The notes: generated from the sequence alone by a model not told the origin. Positions 47,400 to 57,975 are shown, counted from the stretch's first letter. The stretch: DNA of 64,000 nt from Thermothielavioides terrestris NRRL 8126 (GCF_000226115.1 NC_016462.1:3162001-3226000), one strand, 5' to 3'. A program made the numbers and translations.

Positions 47400-48400
47400 A
47401 AACAATAAACAACAATGTAGAACTACTTACTACCCTTCTTCTTCTTAGGAGTTATAGCGGCTAGTACCGCCGTCGCTATACTACGCGCTAGTACCTCTAG
47501 GTCAAAGCCTAGAGTAGCCTCCGCCTCGCTCTTATCCTTATCCTTATCCTCCTTCTTACTCTCCTCCTTCTTAGCCTTCTTAGCCTTCTTAGACTTTTTA
47601 GTAGGCGTAGCCGCCTTTGCCTTGCCCTTGCCCTTGCCCTTAGTAGGTATAGGTATACACTTATTATCATTGTCTTCGTCATCTTTAGCGTCAACGTCCT
47701 CGCCCTCTATAGCAAAGAGGGTATATAGGGTAGCGTATAGCGTCTTCTAGTCCTACTATATATAGTTAGACTAGCTCTTTTCCTTTATCTTTTTATTTGT
47801 ATTTATAAGATTAGGCTTAGGCTCCTAACGCCTCTATATTAGGGCTAGGAAGTGCTTAACAATGGGGAGTATACTTATAGGGCTAATTCATCAGTACTAT
47901 ACGCCTCCTAATTGTACTAGTAGACTTATATAGAGCGACACTTCTTACTATATATATAGTATATATACTGGGCCACTTTGCTAGGGGCCTCCTAGTACTC
48001 CCTTAAGCTCTTACTGTATATAGTGGACTTTAGGCAACCTAGGCAAAGCTACTCTCTTAGAGCGTCCTCCTCCTCCTTATCCTCTAAAGAGGAGAAGGAG
48101 GAGGAGGGGAGCGCTATACACTTAGAGGGGGTCTTCGGTATAGCAGGGGTCCTACTATAAGTGTCAAAGATGTAGATATATATACTACGCTAGTTAGGCA
48201 GATTATAGTATACTTACTTTTTACTAGCGCTAGCGCTAGCCTTGGTAGGGGTAGTTAAGAGTAGGGGAGGCTTGTTCTTAGCCGCCTTGGTAGTATAGAC
48301 CTTCTTAAGAGTAGCGAAGCGAGTAGAGGACGGTATAGCTATTGTTGTTATTAATATTATTGTTGTTGCTAATACTACTATTATTGCTTATAGTCTATAG
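47400..48400 (-). pseudogene. Antisense lysine-rich ORF between Copia-3 pol and 3' LTR, function unknown
   Basis: On the strand opposite to Gag-Pol, frames around 47420-47700 and 48240-48310 read as Lys/Glu/Ala-rich coding sequence (AKKAKKEESKKEDKDKDKSE and TPTKASASASKK). They are rich in TAC/TAG remains of mutated codons. Charged low-complexity composition suggests a nuclear or coiled protein. No family was identified. Confidence 0.35.
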
Positions 48401-48997
48401 AGGAAGAGTTTAGGAGTTAGTTTAAGGTATACTCACTATAATTAAATACTTCTAAGAGTATAGCTATCGACTAGCCTATAGTACTATAGTATTGTCTATA
48501 TAGCGTGAATACAATAATAGATAACAATGGTAGGCGTATATTCAAGCCGTTGAGAAACAATGGCTATAATAGTATATATATAAATGATCGTAATATTTAA
48601 TTATACACCCTATATATATAATCAAGGCGACATAATTTACAATATACCTCAATAGCGTACTAGAATAGAAGATACAAATAGAACATGCTATACAATTAGG
48701 AAATATATATAATATAATCAATGGTACTTACAACAATGCTAATGACAGTGCCTCTAAATGTCAACATTAGCGCCCCTGGATCTAACCGTATTCAACGCAA
48801 TATGTAATTCGCTAACAAAGGTGCTACAACGCTTATACAATAGTGCATAGACAACTTGTACAATGGCGGCGGTCGTATATAATGGTGGGATCAATGCCGG
48901 AGACTACAGTTCAATACGCCTAGCAATACGAGCTCCAGAGTCAGTGCCTAGCGTATATATTCTATAGACAGCCTTCTAGGAGTCTATCTAGGGGGTG

Positions 48998-49179
48998 TGT
49001 TGCGTGCTAGTGTATACGTGACTCTATCTGCTAGGCTCCCTACGCTTAGGGGGTATATGTCAGCTCTGCCTATATATGTATATAGACCTTGGCGCTCTTC
49101 CTACTCTGTATAAGAGTAGCATCTCTCTCAATATATATGTCTCTGCATCCTGTATAGCCCCACTTCGCTGCTCTCCTCA
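48998..49179 (+). repeat. Copia-3 3' LTR
   Basis: 182 bp, collinear with 41608-41789. Differences are mostly C/T and G/A. Followed by CAATC (49180-49184). Confidence 0.92.
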
Positions 49180-49659
49180 CAATCCTATTTAATCAGGATG
49201 CTATTGTATAGAAGCCTATCCTTCTTAGCCGTAGACTGTATATAGTAGAGGTCTATAGAGTCCTATAATCGTATAGCACGTTGGATCATTAGGAAGACCA
49301 AGTTCTACTTAGTATCGTTGTCCACTACCAACTATAGCCCAACTATATCCTTTAGCTCGGTCAAAAGCGTATTAAATTCGTCTATTGTATCGCTCTTAGC
49401 CTATTTGAACTAGGCTGTTTTAACGAAGGTATTACAACGTTGTAGACTATAGCGAATATAGTGAACAATGTAGTAAAGCTTCTAAATAGGCCTAGTACCC
49501 TCCTCTTCTTATTCCTAGGTATAAGCTTCGATAAAGGCTCTCGCTACAATATTGACGATATAGCTAAGATAGCGAAGTCGCCGTTGCTTTCTCAATAGTA
49601 GGAACTCGGGCTAGATATAGTTAAGGATTATTACGATATATATATTGTTCAAGGAGATA

Positions 49660-49706
49660 ACGTGGTTGATAAGCGAATGTCACAGATAAGCGAATGTCAT
49701 ACGGAA
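49660..49706. repeat. Fot1-like left inverted repeat with internal direct duplication
   Basis: GATAAGCGAATGTCA occurs twice in tandem within the repeat (starting 49669 and 49685). The right repeat (51474-51519) mirrors both copies with a few transitions. Confidence 0.85.
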
Positions 49707-51473
49707 TCGCCCTAACATATCTTCTATCTTTCTCCCTATCTTCCTTTACAACGCAATATAAGACATAAAAACGACGAGGCCTAGGTGCAATTAGCCCTTC
49801 TAGCAATGCAGAATAATCCAAAGTTAAACGCTCAAGCCGCTAGTAGGATCTACAATATAGACTACAAGAAGCTAAGCCGCTAGCGACGCAATATACAATT
49901 ACAACGCGATATTCTAGCTAATTCGCGGAAGTTGACCAATTTAGAAGAATCCGTTATTGTTCAATATATCCTCGACCTAGATTCTAAAGGATTTCCTCCC
50001 CGCTTGTCTAGTATAGAAGATATAGCCAATCGACTACTTGCCGAATACAACGTAGGACACGTTAGAACGCATTAGGTATACAACTTCGTTAAACAGTATC
50101 TACAACTTACTATACATTTTAATTAGAAATACAACTACTAAAGGGCCTAATGCGAAGATCTAGAAATCATTTGTAGCTAGTTTACACTTATATAGAACAC
50201 AATTGCGAAGTACAGTATCTAGGAGGTAGATATCTACAACTTTGATAAGGCTAGGTTTCTAATAGGCGTTATCTCAACTATAATAGTTATTACAAGCTCT
50301 AAACGCTATAGCAAGGCAAAGTCGAAGCAGCCTAGTAATCGGGAATAGATGACAGTGATCTAGGGGATCAACGCTACTAGCTAGGCGATTCCACCGTTTA
50401 TTATCGTCTAGGGTAAATATCACCTCTCCTCTTAGTACAAGGGTAGCCTATTACCAAAGAACTAGGTTATCGCAATATTCGAAAACGGTTGGACAACCAA
50501 CGAAAGAGGCCTAGAATAGATTCAGCACTTTAATAAGTATACTAAAGCTTGAACAACTAGGGTATATCACCTCCTTGTCCTCGACGGCTACGATAGCTAC
50601 TACTCGACTAACTTCGAGCTCTACTGTAAGGAGAACAATATTATTATGCTCTATATACCTCTATACTTGTCTTATATACTCTAGCCGCTTGATATTAGAT
50701 ATTTTAGCCTACTTAAGACGGTATATAGTAAGTAGATCAAGGGAATAATACAAGTAAGTATAACCTATATTACTAAAGAGGACTTCTTTCCTATGTTCTA
50801 TATGGCTTTCTAGGCTACTATAACGCCTGAAAATATTTGAGGAGGATTTCGAAGTGCTAGACTTGTTCCTTTCGATCCTAAGAAGGTGATCTCCTAGCTC
50901 GATATCCGTCTAAAGACACTAATACCCTCGAACTCCTAGCCTAGCAGTGCCTACACCTAGGTTTCTAAAACTTTAAACAACCTAACCGAAACCTCCTTAT
51001 AGTCTACCCTTATTAAAAATCGAATTGCCTAGCATTAAAATAGCTCTCTAACTAAGATTTTGAGAGCGGTTGATATCTTTACGAAAGGGGCGTCCAAGGT
51101 TATATATCAATTGGCATTGTTAAGAGCAGAGAACCAAAGCCTCTGAGCAGCGAATAAGGCACTAAGCAAGCGTCGGAGGGCTAAAAAGCAACGGCTCCAA
51201 CAAGGAGGATCGCTTATTGTACAGGACGTATAGGACTTGTAGGGTTAGAGAGAGGTTGAAGTACAGATAAAGGAGGAAATATGGGCAGGTAGTAGTCGGA
51301 AGCCGAGGGTCGAGACGTGTACGTAGCGCTATAGCACCTACAACGAACCTAGCCACAATGCGTATATCTGTTAGATAGTTGTAGAAACGTCTGACGAAGA
51401 CGATTCTAAGTAGTTTCTTCTGTTTTGAGTTGTTTTAATAGAATTAATATAGATTTAGATGAGAGGGTGTATT

Positions 51474-51519
51474 TTCGTATGATATTCGCTTGTCTATGAC
51501 ATTCGCTTATCAACCACGT
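51474..51519. repeat. Fot1-like right inverted repeat
   Basis: Inverse of the left repeat, ending ATCAACCACGT, then the TA target. Confidence 0.85.
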
Positions 51520-52697
51520 TATTGTTATACTAGAAGAAGCCGATATCCTAGGCTAGATCGAAGTTGTTGAGGACCTTTGTAATCTCTATAGTTTACACAA
51601 TCCTAGAGTATAAGCTACAGAGTTGAACTATCTATAACAGCTTCGTCTATAGCTCGAACTAGCTATCTACAAAGTAGACTACTATAGCGAGGAGTATATA
51701 CGAATTTAGCGAGGTCCATATATCGAAAGAAAGATGCTTAATGAACCTCGTGGATTTAAGTATCTTCTTAATAGCTTCCTTCTCTTTATAGTATCGCTAG
51801 TCCACCTAATTCTATATCGTATCGCTATACGTTAGAACAAACTCGAGAAGCTCATAGTTAAATAGTCGAAGGAGCTTATAGAAGTACGTATCTTCAACAG
51901 CTATAAAGGGGAGGTCGTTGCAAACAATCCAAGTAACTAGCAACGCCTTGATCGAACTAGCCGTTGGCTTAACGACTAGGGCGTTGGTGGCTATAGCCCA
52001 CTACAACGATAAGACCAATAGCTTTAGTCTCTTTACTAGCCGTTCCTTTATATCGTTATAGCGGTTATATTCAGTAGATAGATAGGCTATAGCACTACTC
52101 GTTGCAATAGCTTTAAAGATCTTATCGCAATATTTACAATACTAGGATAGTTCTCCTAGCTTGCTATCAGTAGCCTCGATAAGAAAGCTCCTATAGCTCA
52201 CGATCTACGACTTCCAGGGCCTCTTCTTAGCTAGCCAGTCTTCCAGGATATACTGCTTACTATACAATACGACCTTGGGCTATTCGGCGATAGAACCATA
52301 AGGCAGTTCTTCGAGGTTAGTGCCAGCTAGCGCTTCCAACTACGTAGCAACGTTTAGAACGCTCGAACAGCCGTATAACGTAGCTATTAGGGGGCCTACA
52401 GAGGTCTCAGACATAGCTATAGCTATAGCACTTGCTAGGGCAGTCGGATGTGATACGATGCGACTTCATAACTAGCTCCGTTTGCATTGCCAAGCCCAGA
52501 AGATAGGGAAAAACAGGGCGGTTGGCGGTGGCTATGGTGGCTAGGCTAGGCTAGGAGGCATCTTGCGAGGCGCCAGGCAATATACGGTCTTAGCAAATAG
52601 ACAACTCAATCAACTCAAATCCAGGGCTATATTTGATTGCCAATAGGGCCGATTTGCGTTGATTTGCGTTAGATTTGGTTGAGTTGAGTTGGATAGA

Positions 52698-52718
52698 TTT
52701 GAGTTGTTCGGAGTCTTG
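52698..52718. repeat. hAT right terminal inverted repeat
   Basis: TTTGAGTTGTTCGGAGTCTTG is followed by the duplication CCGGGGTG (52719-52726). Confidence 0.9.
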
Positions 52719-53095
52719 CCGGGGTGGACCTCGCATAGGCGCTCGGCGATCAGGCGGACCGAGTCGACGTTGACGCGCAGCGAGAGCGGGTAGTCGCGCT
52801 CGGCGGCGGCGGACATGATGCCGTGGAAGAGGAAGACGGCGTGCAGCGGCTGGACGGCCGGGTGGGCGAGCAGTTCGGCGACGAAGGACGGCGACGTCAC
52901 GTCGCCGCGCAGCGCGGCCGCGTGCTCCGGGAAGGCGACGCCCGCCGGCACGGCCGGGTCGGCCAGGTCGGTCAGCAGCACGCGGTACTGCGGGGCCGAG
53001 AGCAGGCGCGCGGCCAGCTGTGTGCCGACCAGCCCCGCCGCGCCGGTGATGAGGATGTTGATCGGGCCGGGGTCGTCTTGCGTGGGGAGAGGCAT
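52719..53095 (-). pseudogene. 5' half of the NAD(P)-dependent SDR epimerase/dehydrogenase
   Basis: ATG 53095 opens MPLPTQDDPGPINILITGAA with the Rossmann motif GAAGLVG (GxxGxxG, residues about 18-24). It continues with an acidic NAD-ribose end of beta-2 (VLLTDLAD), LRGDVTSPS, VFLFHGIMSAAAE, and LRVNVDSVRLIAERLCEVHPG at the insertion. In the present assembly the frame runs 20-odd codons into hAT sequence and stops at 52610. The other half is at 40220-39558. The high GC content and absence of RIP show that the insertion has not yet caused decay. Confidence 0.87.
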
Positions 53096-53161
53096 CTTGT
53101 GGAGGTTGGGGGGTATAGGGAGGGGGTTATTTTGAGTGTCTGACTTTGGACAGTGGTGAGG

Positions 53162-53164
<3 letters not shown>

Positions 53165-53210
<46 letters not shown>
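53165..53210. repeat. Homopolymer of 46 T
   Basis: An uninterrupted T run about 70 bp upstream of the SDR start codon (53095, minus). The length may be uncertain in sequencing. Confidence 0.9.
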
Positions 53211-53327
53211 CTATCAGCTTAGATGGGAGATGGGAGAGTGACAGGCCCGGAATCCCCCGCCAGTGAGGTGATGCACTGATGATCGTTTCCGACCCCTCTC
53301 GCGATGACTAAAACCCGAACCCTAAAC

Positions 53328-54819
53328 CTAGAAGTCCCTCACTAGCCGGGCAGCTCGGATCCGGCTCGGACGCCAGGCGATGTCGCGCAGCTCGTCCCTC
53401 GACACATCGTAGGTTAGGCAGTGGCTTGGATCCTGGCGCGCCCTCATCAACAACCGTCGACCCGGCTGCGGGTTTTCCGGCTGCCCCCACCCCATCGATC
53501 GTAGCCCGCGCGCCCGGAGTTGATCGGCGGACATGCCGGGGCCGACGCGCAGGAAGGGAAACCGATACCCTGTGCCGGCAACGTCAGCGTATTGTCGGGA
53601 TCATAAGCGGGCGTCCATGGCTCCTCTCCCATTTATCCGCCAAGCAGGAGGCGCAGCGGTCCAAACTTACGTCGGGGATTGCCCACTAGCTGGTCGATAC
53701 AGTCCGGATCAATGCGCCAAGACACACCGTTATCATCCACGAGGTGGGGAATGCCGGTCTGAACCCGGTGATGGATGGTTAGCACGTTCACTGGCCTGGC
53801 ACCATCTCCTCGCCGATGCCTCACCTGGCCCTCGTCGTCATTGATGTCCCTGTAGAACTCGAGCGAACCACCGAAGAGCTGCCTCTCGAACCACCTGCCT
53901 GACTCTCCCGGTTGAATTCTGTCTTGTTCATCATCCTCCTCCCAAACCCCTCGATTCCCCTGGGCATAGTTGAGGTAATTGACGTTCGGAGGGGTGTATC
54001 GTGAGTAGTCATCCGAGTCGCCCTGAGCGAGGTACCCGACGAAGGCGTGGCAGAGCTCGTGGGCCGTCGCGCAGCCGAACATGAACTGGAATCTCCGGTG
54101 GCGTCTGCCCATCCGAGCCGAGCCGTCTGCTGCCGCCTCGGCCATGTCCGCGACGCGCTGCTCGAATTTTCGCGGACTGGTTAGCGCCAAGTTCGCGAGC
54201 CGAGACAAAGACGTCCCCGAAAGACCTCCAGGTACAAAGTACAGAAAGAGAGAAAAGTAAGAAGGAAAGAAGGTGGCTGAGTTTTCCAACTTACCGAGTA
54301 CTGGTATTTGATGCCACCGGCAAGCTTCGGGCGGTAGTCGGCCAGGTTGCCATCCCACTGGCAAGTAGCCCGGGGCCACCTCTTCGCCTCCGCTAGGATG
54401 TCGATGTTCCCCCCGCTAATCCCCGTGACCATGACCATAGGGAAGTCGCTTCTCACCGCGGCCAGGAAGTGGTCGACGTAAAATGGCATGTGTCTGACGT
54501 CGCCCCCAAATCGGTGCGTCTGGGAAGCCTCCCATCCCTCGACAACACGGTAGCCCAACTCCTGAAGTGCAGCGCGACCCCAGGGTGTCTCGAGAATTTC
54601 GAGGCCGATGTTGATGGCCGATGCCAACTGCGCATGTTAATAGCAGCCCCTGCAAGATGGAGCACTTGGTGGACTCACGGTGCTGAATGTCCACGAGTTT
54701 GCCTCCAGGGCAACGAATGGATCGTATGGCGACGCATCTGGTGGTCGGTGGTTGATGCTCAGCCCAAACACGCCATTCAAGTCAACTTCATCGGAGACGA
54801 AAGGCAATACCCCGGCCAT
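53328..54819 (-). CDS. Zincin-like protein with an HExxH motif, five exons, one unresolved junction
   Basis: Exons: 54819-54679 (MAGVLPFVSDEVDLNG), 54627-54295, 54225-53825, 53758-53671 and 53570/53569-53328. Introns of 51, 69, 66 and 101 bp have GT..AG ends. Exon 3 contains FMFGCATAHELCHAFVGYL, an HELCH zinc-protease motif, followed by GESGRWFERQLFGGSLEFY whose Glu residues could supply the third ligand. No signal peptide. The 66-bp third intron is stop-free. The exon 2/exon 3 joint (GTAAGT to CTGGAG) leaves a one-base frame conflict, so either an unusual splice, a sequence error or a recent frameshift is present. The last junction (GAC-GTAAGT to GCACAG) gives PRRYRFPFLRVGPG in frame. Probably a fungal zincin of unknown substrate. 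Confidence 0.65.
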
Positions 54820-55872
54820 GGTTGAGCTTGAAGTAGGTTCTGCCCGAGACAACGAAAGCGAGCTGGGTTTAATAAACGTTCGCAGTGGGTATTTATGTGG
54901 CGGGTCCTCAAGGCCGACCAACTGGGAAAGAGGAAAGAGGAGAGAACACGGCGGAGGAATGGATGCTTCAGAGGGATGCGGATTCTTGGAGAATGACGAG
55001 CGTCGGTTCGGACAACCCGCAGAGGGCAACTTGCTCAGCCATTATATACGCAACATCGAGCAGGGCGGCTCACGGTGTCGCGTCTGTGCGAGTAGCGCGG
55101 AAAGACTGTGGTGGACGCAGGAGTCGGAGGACGATGAACAGGCCACCTCTGCGGTGAGTCCAAGCCCGCGCTCTCGCACCTGTGATGATGCCGGCCATGT
55201 GATGATGCCGGCCCGGGGACTGACCCCGAGTATCGGCGGCTCCCGTTGGGCCCAGCTGCCATTTCGGAGGCGCCGAGGTCTGGAATGCTCGAAGTCTGGG
55301 AAGGATGGTTGGATGGCAGCACAGCATGCGGCCCAAGCAAACGCCAAGGATGGTCGAGCTGGTTTGCCGCATGGATGACAGCGCTTGCAAAGCAGGGGCG
55401 AACGCCTTTAACCGCGGCCTAAGAGGCGTGACGAATTCGAAGACAGAGTACATCTCGTACCGCGTAGCTGCTTAACACCTACACGGAAAGAAGAACCAGA
55501 GCCCGGAAGGATGGTGATAGAGGGGTACCAAACGTACCTCGGTCTACACGAAAACCAAAGAAAGGGCGGCTGAAGCGCGCGCTTGTTGTTCCTTGCGGGC
55601 TGCGCCGCATTGGCGTTGGTTGACGCGAGTACGGAAACATTAGTCTCTGGCGCTTTCAGGTCCCACCCCAGATCAGCGGTCGTTCTTGGTTGGCTGATCG
55701 GCTTTTTGCCCCTCCGGACTCCCCGCACGGCCTCACAAGGGCCTTCCTTCTTCAGTGGGAAGCTTCCCATCGAGAGTCCATCCATCATCACTTCCCGCCA
55801 CGCATGCTTCATCTCCCACTTTGTGCCCCATTTCCCACCTGAAGCTCTGCAGTCTGTGTTTTCGCTACGAGA
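54820..55872. other. Intergenic region between divergent genes, no gene seen
   Basis: About 1.05 kb between the ATG codons of the zincin-like gene and the next plus-strand gene. Long opposite-strand frames exist but their translations are Arg/Ser-rich without family resemblance. Contains a duplicated TGTGATGATGCCGGC (about 55179-55212). Confidence 0.5.
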
Positions 55873-57127
55873 ATGAACGACGATCCAAGCAAAATATCCG
55901 TCCTCGACGACGCGCACGCCGGCGCATTCCGGGAAGCGTTGGCTAGGATCCTGTCGACGCAGGTTGCCGAATTCACATTCTCGGAAATCCTCGATGGTCT
56001 CCCAACCGTAGACTCATTCCTCGAGTTCCACGTGTATACTAATCAAGAGAACCCCGTCTTTGAGCTGAACCATACCTTACTATGCCCGGGCGTTGTCCAG
56101 AGGACACGGGCCTTCAGGGACGCCTTTGATCCACTCGCGTTGACATTTCCGCCTGGGGTACGTTGGCCTCGATTTGCTTGTCTCGTCTTGGTGCTAAGAC
56201 ACCCCTCAGCTCCTCTCGGCCTTTCAGCAAAGCTACCCGGGCACCCAGCGGTTCGAGCTGAGGCTAATCGAGCTCTTGGCTGTCTCGTGCCACCAAATCG
56301 CCGTCTACCTATACAGCCTCGACGATGGCGTTCACCCACATCGCGTCTATGAGGAGTGGCGGGATTTGCCCCGCGAGCGTGTACATGGCCCCTTCCAGTA
56401 CATCGCGCCAATTCCTTTCTACCATGGCAGTTATTTGGCCCATACACAGTACCCCAACGGCCTGGCCGATGTCGTGGGTTACTGGGCCGAGGCGAAGATC
56501 TTCGGTGGCGTTGTGCTTTTCGACCGTGGAGAGTCTGGCACAGAGGTTAGTCTTTTTTTTTGTCCCACCCACCAGCCGTAAGCGTGACCGTAACCGGATG
56601 TCTCGCAGTGTCGAGACCTCTTCCTACATCCGGGCCGCTACAAGGGCCCTCGAACCATCTACCCGCCCACACCGAAGCAATACGACGCTCTGATCGACTT
56701 CCTCCTCGGACAAGCACCGCCAACCGACGGCTCCAACTGCCCGATCCCGATTCACCCTACTCTAGAGAATCGCTGGCGTTTCGATCCGTGGGATTCCATG
56801 ACGCGCTTCAACATTTTCCGCGACCGCTACGAACGCAAGCCGCCTAGAGGCAGTAAACCCCGCAGCTGTGTACGGTCCGGTGTCGACTGGCCAGAGTTGA
56901 TCGACGAAAATCTGGTCCTCGCGCTGCAGGAAGAAGTCCGTAAGGGCAAGCCTTTGAACCAAGCCGCCATGGCCGCCGCCTTGCAGCGTTTGCGGCAGAT
57001 CACGCCCTCGTCGCCACTTTGGGCAGACTGGGGCAATGTAGGGTCAGTTGTGTTTTATCGTCTCCATAAACCTGAGGAGGTATCCCGATACTCTTTGGAA
57101 TTCGGTTCTTCTACAGTCGACAAATAG
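55873..57127 (+). CDS. Conserved-looking fungal protein of unknown function, 379 residues
   Basis: Exons 55873-56157, 56210-56545 and 56609-57127, all phase 0 (donors GTACGT and GTTAGT, acceptors CTCAG and CGCAG), make 379 residues. No signal peptide, TM helix or known catalytic motif. The protein is rich in aromatic residues, with segments such as RVYEEWRDLPRERVHGPFQY, YWAEAKIFGGVVLFDRGESG and CRDLFLHPGRYKGPRTIY. These suggest a globular beta-rich fold, perhaps related to uncharacterised fungal proteins found in many ascomycetes. It is divergent from the zincin-like gene and shares its promoter region. No RIP damage. Confidence 0.75.
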
Positions 57128-57345
57128 TCCGGCCAGACCACTCTCTCGGCAATTTTCAGATGTATATTCACTTGTATCGCTAAACGATTTCCGACACCTG
57201 GTTCGGCCGAAGTGAAGTCAAGCGTGTGCAGCATGGGAGAGGGCATGTTTTCTTTTTCACCTGATGGCTACGACACCGTAATTATATATTTTCGCAGACG
57301 GCCCTTGACCTGAATTTGGCTTCCAGATGACAGAGAATAGTGAGC
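57128..57345. other. Short intergenic between convergent genes
   Basis: Contains ATTATATATTTTCG near 57281, a possible polyadenylation-rich region. No gene. Confidence 0.4.
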
Positions 57346-57975
57346 CTAATCCAGGGTAAATTCCCACCGCGCGTGCTTTATCTCAAACTCCTCAAGATAG
57401 TTTCTGATACGGCCAAACTCTGTGAACCCCTCGCTCTGCGCAAAAGAATAATGCTCTTCCACGGCCTCCCATACCGAAAAGAGAATGAACTGCCCGTCTC
57501 GATCAGCGCACCATCCACCCGATATATCCCTTCGCCCCCCAAAGCCCTTCAGATGGTGTTTGGTCCCGGCGAAAGTCGATCCAAAACCGCCGATGTTTTC
57601 CGCAGCGACAGCATAGCGTCCGATCGCAACGACCGGCGCCGAATACGGGATCCTCTCATCCTCGACAGAGTCGCTGGCAAGATCGACATGCCGAATCCAC
57701 GCCAGCTCCAGGCCCTCGCTCAATCCAGCCATGATGTCCTGGTTCCGCTGGGACGGGACCCATTCCTCCATATGCTGAGCGACCGAGTCCCATTTTCCGA
57801 GGATGTAGATGTAGCTGGGGTCCTCGATCTGGGACAGGACTGAAGTTTTGGCGTTGGCGTATTTCGCTTGTTCTTCTACCCCGGCGCGAAGCTTGATGCC
57901 GAGGGCCGTATTGTCAGCGTGGCTCAGGGGGAGGCCGTTCTTGAGACGGAGGCAGGCGAGCTCCGTAACGGGCAT
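57346..57975 (-). CDS. Dimeric alpha/beta-barrel (ABM-like) protein, 209 residues
   Basis: A single exon from ATG 57975 (MPVTELACLRLKNGLPLSH) to 57346. The order of a beta strand at the N-terminus, a helix, then YIYILGKWDSVAQHMEEWVPS (residues about 55-75) is typical of antibiotic-biosynthesis-monooxygenase/stress-responsive barrel domains. A second half (GQFILFSVWEAVEEHYSFAQSEGF) repeats the strand-helix pattern, so it may contain two tandem ferredoxin-like halves. Fungal relatives are cytosolic and mostly uncharacterised. No catalytic residue can be assigned. The gene is intact although only 300 bp from the RIP-mutated Copia-2. Confidence 0.72.
   Translation of the reverse strand: MPVTELACLRLKNGLPLSHADNTALGIKLRAGVEEQAKYANAKTSVLSQIEDPSYIYILGKWDSVAQHMEEWVPSQRNQDIMAGLSEGLELAWIRHVDLASDSVEDERIPYSAPVVAIGRYAVAAENIGGFGSTFAGTKHHLKGFGGRRDISGGWCADRDGQFILFSVWEAVEEHYSFAQSEGFTEFGRIRNYLEEFEIKHARWEFTLD

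Larger units (their letters stand above)
41608..49179 (+). mobile_element. Copia-3: complete Ty1/copia retrotransposon nested in the hAT element
   Basis: LTRs of 182 bp (41608-41789 and 48998-49179) start TGTYGCGTGC and end CTCTCCTCA. The 5-bp duplication CAATC flanks both ends. On the plus strand Gag starts at ATG 41967 (MPLETKKTVTV). The reverse transcriptase begins near 45880 with VKQFNVV-TFLNTDLPKG (copia hallmark) and has FYIDNYLVFYY near 46295-46330. RNase H with EAELLALSTVV lies near 46945-46980. Many stops show RIP. About 1.7 kb lies between RNase H and the 3' LTR. This family is different from Copia-1/2. Confidence 0.9.
49660..51519 (+). mobile_element. Fot1/pogo-like Tc1-mariner transposon nested in the hAT element
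   Basis: This 1860-bp element has about 46-bp inverted repeats beginning ACGTGGTTGATAAGCGAATG and ends at the TA dinucleotide (49658-49659 and 51520-51521). Its size is that of Fot1 elements. The plus-strand transposase is mutated but legible: a CENP-B-type N-terminal region (LNAQAASRIYNIDYKKLSR, LEESVIVQYILDLDSKGFPPR), then the DDE domain (FDKARFLIGVIS; LVLDGYDSYYSTNFELYCKE; NNIIMLYIPLYLSYILQPLD). The second catalytic block DGYDSYYS replaces the usual DGHxSHxT, a CAC-to-TAC change. Stops abound. Confidence 0.9.
40768..52414 (-). pseudogene. hAT transposase, RIP-mutated and twice interrupted
   Basis: The minus-strand frame begins at ATG 52414 (MSETSVGPLIATLYG) and has a BED-type zinc finger (CKYCDKIFKAIATSSAIAYL near 52140). 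It continues 52414-51520, 49659-49180 and 41607-40768. The C-terminal dimerisation region reads EKLLEWWVAYARQFLRLSKMAF and LSILATSSEYERLFSYVK (hAT C-terminal family; ERVFS-like motif) and stops at 40768. Several TAG stops (from CAG/TGG) make it nonfunctional. Removing the two nested elements leaves about 2.2 kb of coding sequence, the usual size. Confidence 0.85.
40221..52718 (-). mobile_element. hAT DNA transposon, 12.5 kb including two nested elements, inserted in the SDR gene
   Basis: The ends are perfect inverted repeats of 21 bp starting CAAGACTCCGAACAAC (40221 onward and, inverted, up to 52718), bounded by the 8-bp duplication. Subterminal AACTCAA heptamers occur several times at both ends. 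The minus strand encodes a mutated hAT transposase (52414 to 40768), interrupted by Copia-3 (41608-49179) and a Fot1-like element (49660-51519). Without these the element is about 3.1 kb, normal for fungal hAT. The terminal 250-300 bp on each side are not RIP-mutated while the interior is. Confidence 0.92.

Noticed and set aside
54680..55378. 232-codon plus-strand frame
   Set aside because: Overlaps exon 1 of the zincin-like gene and a divergent promoter; composition is not protein-like.
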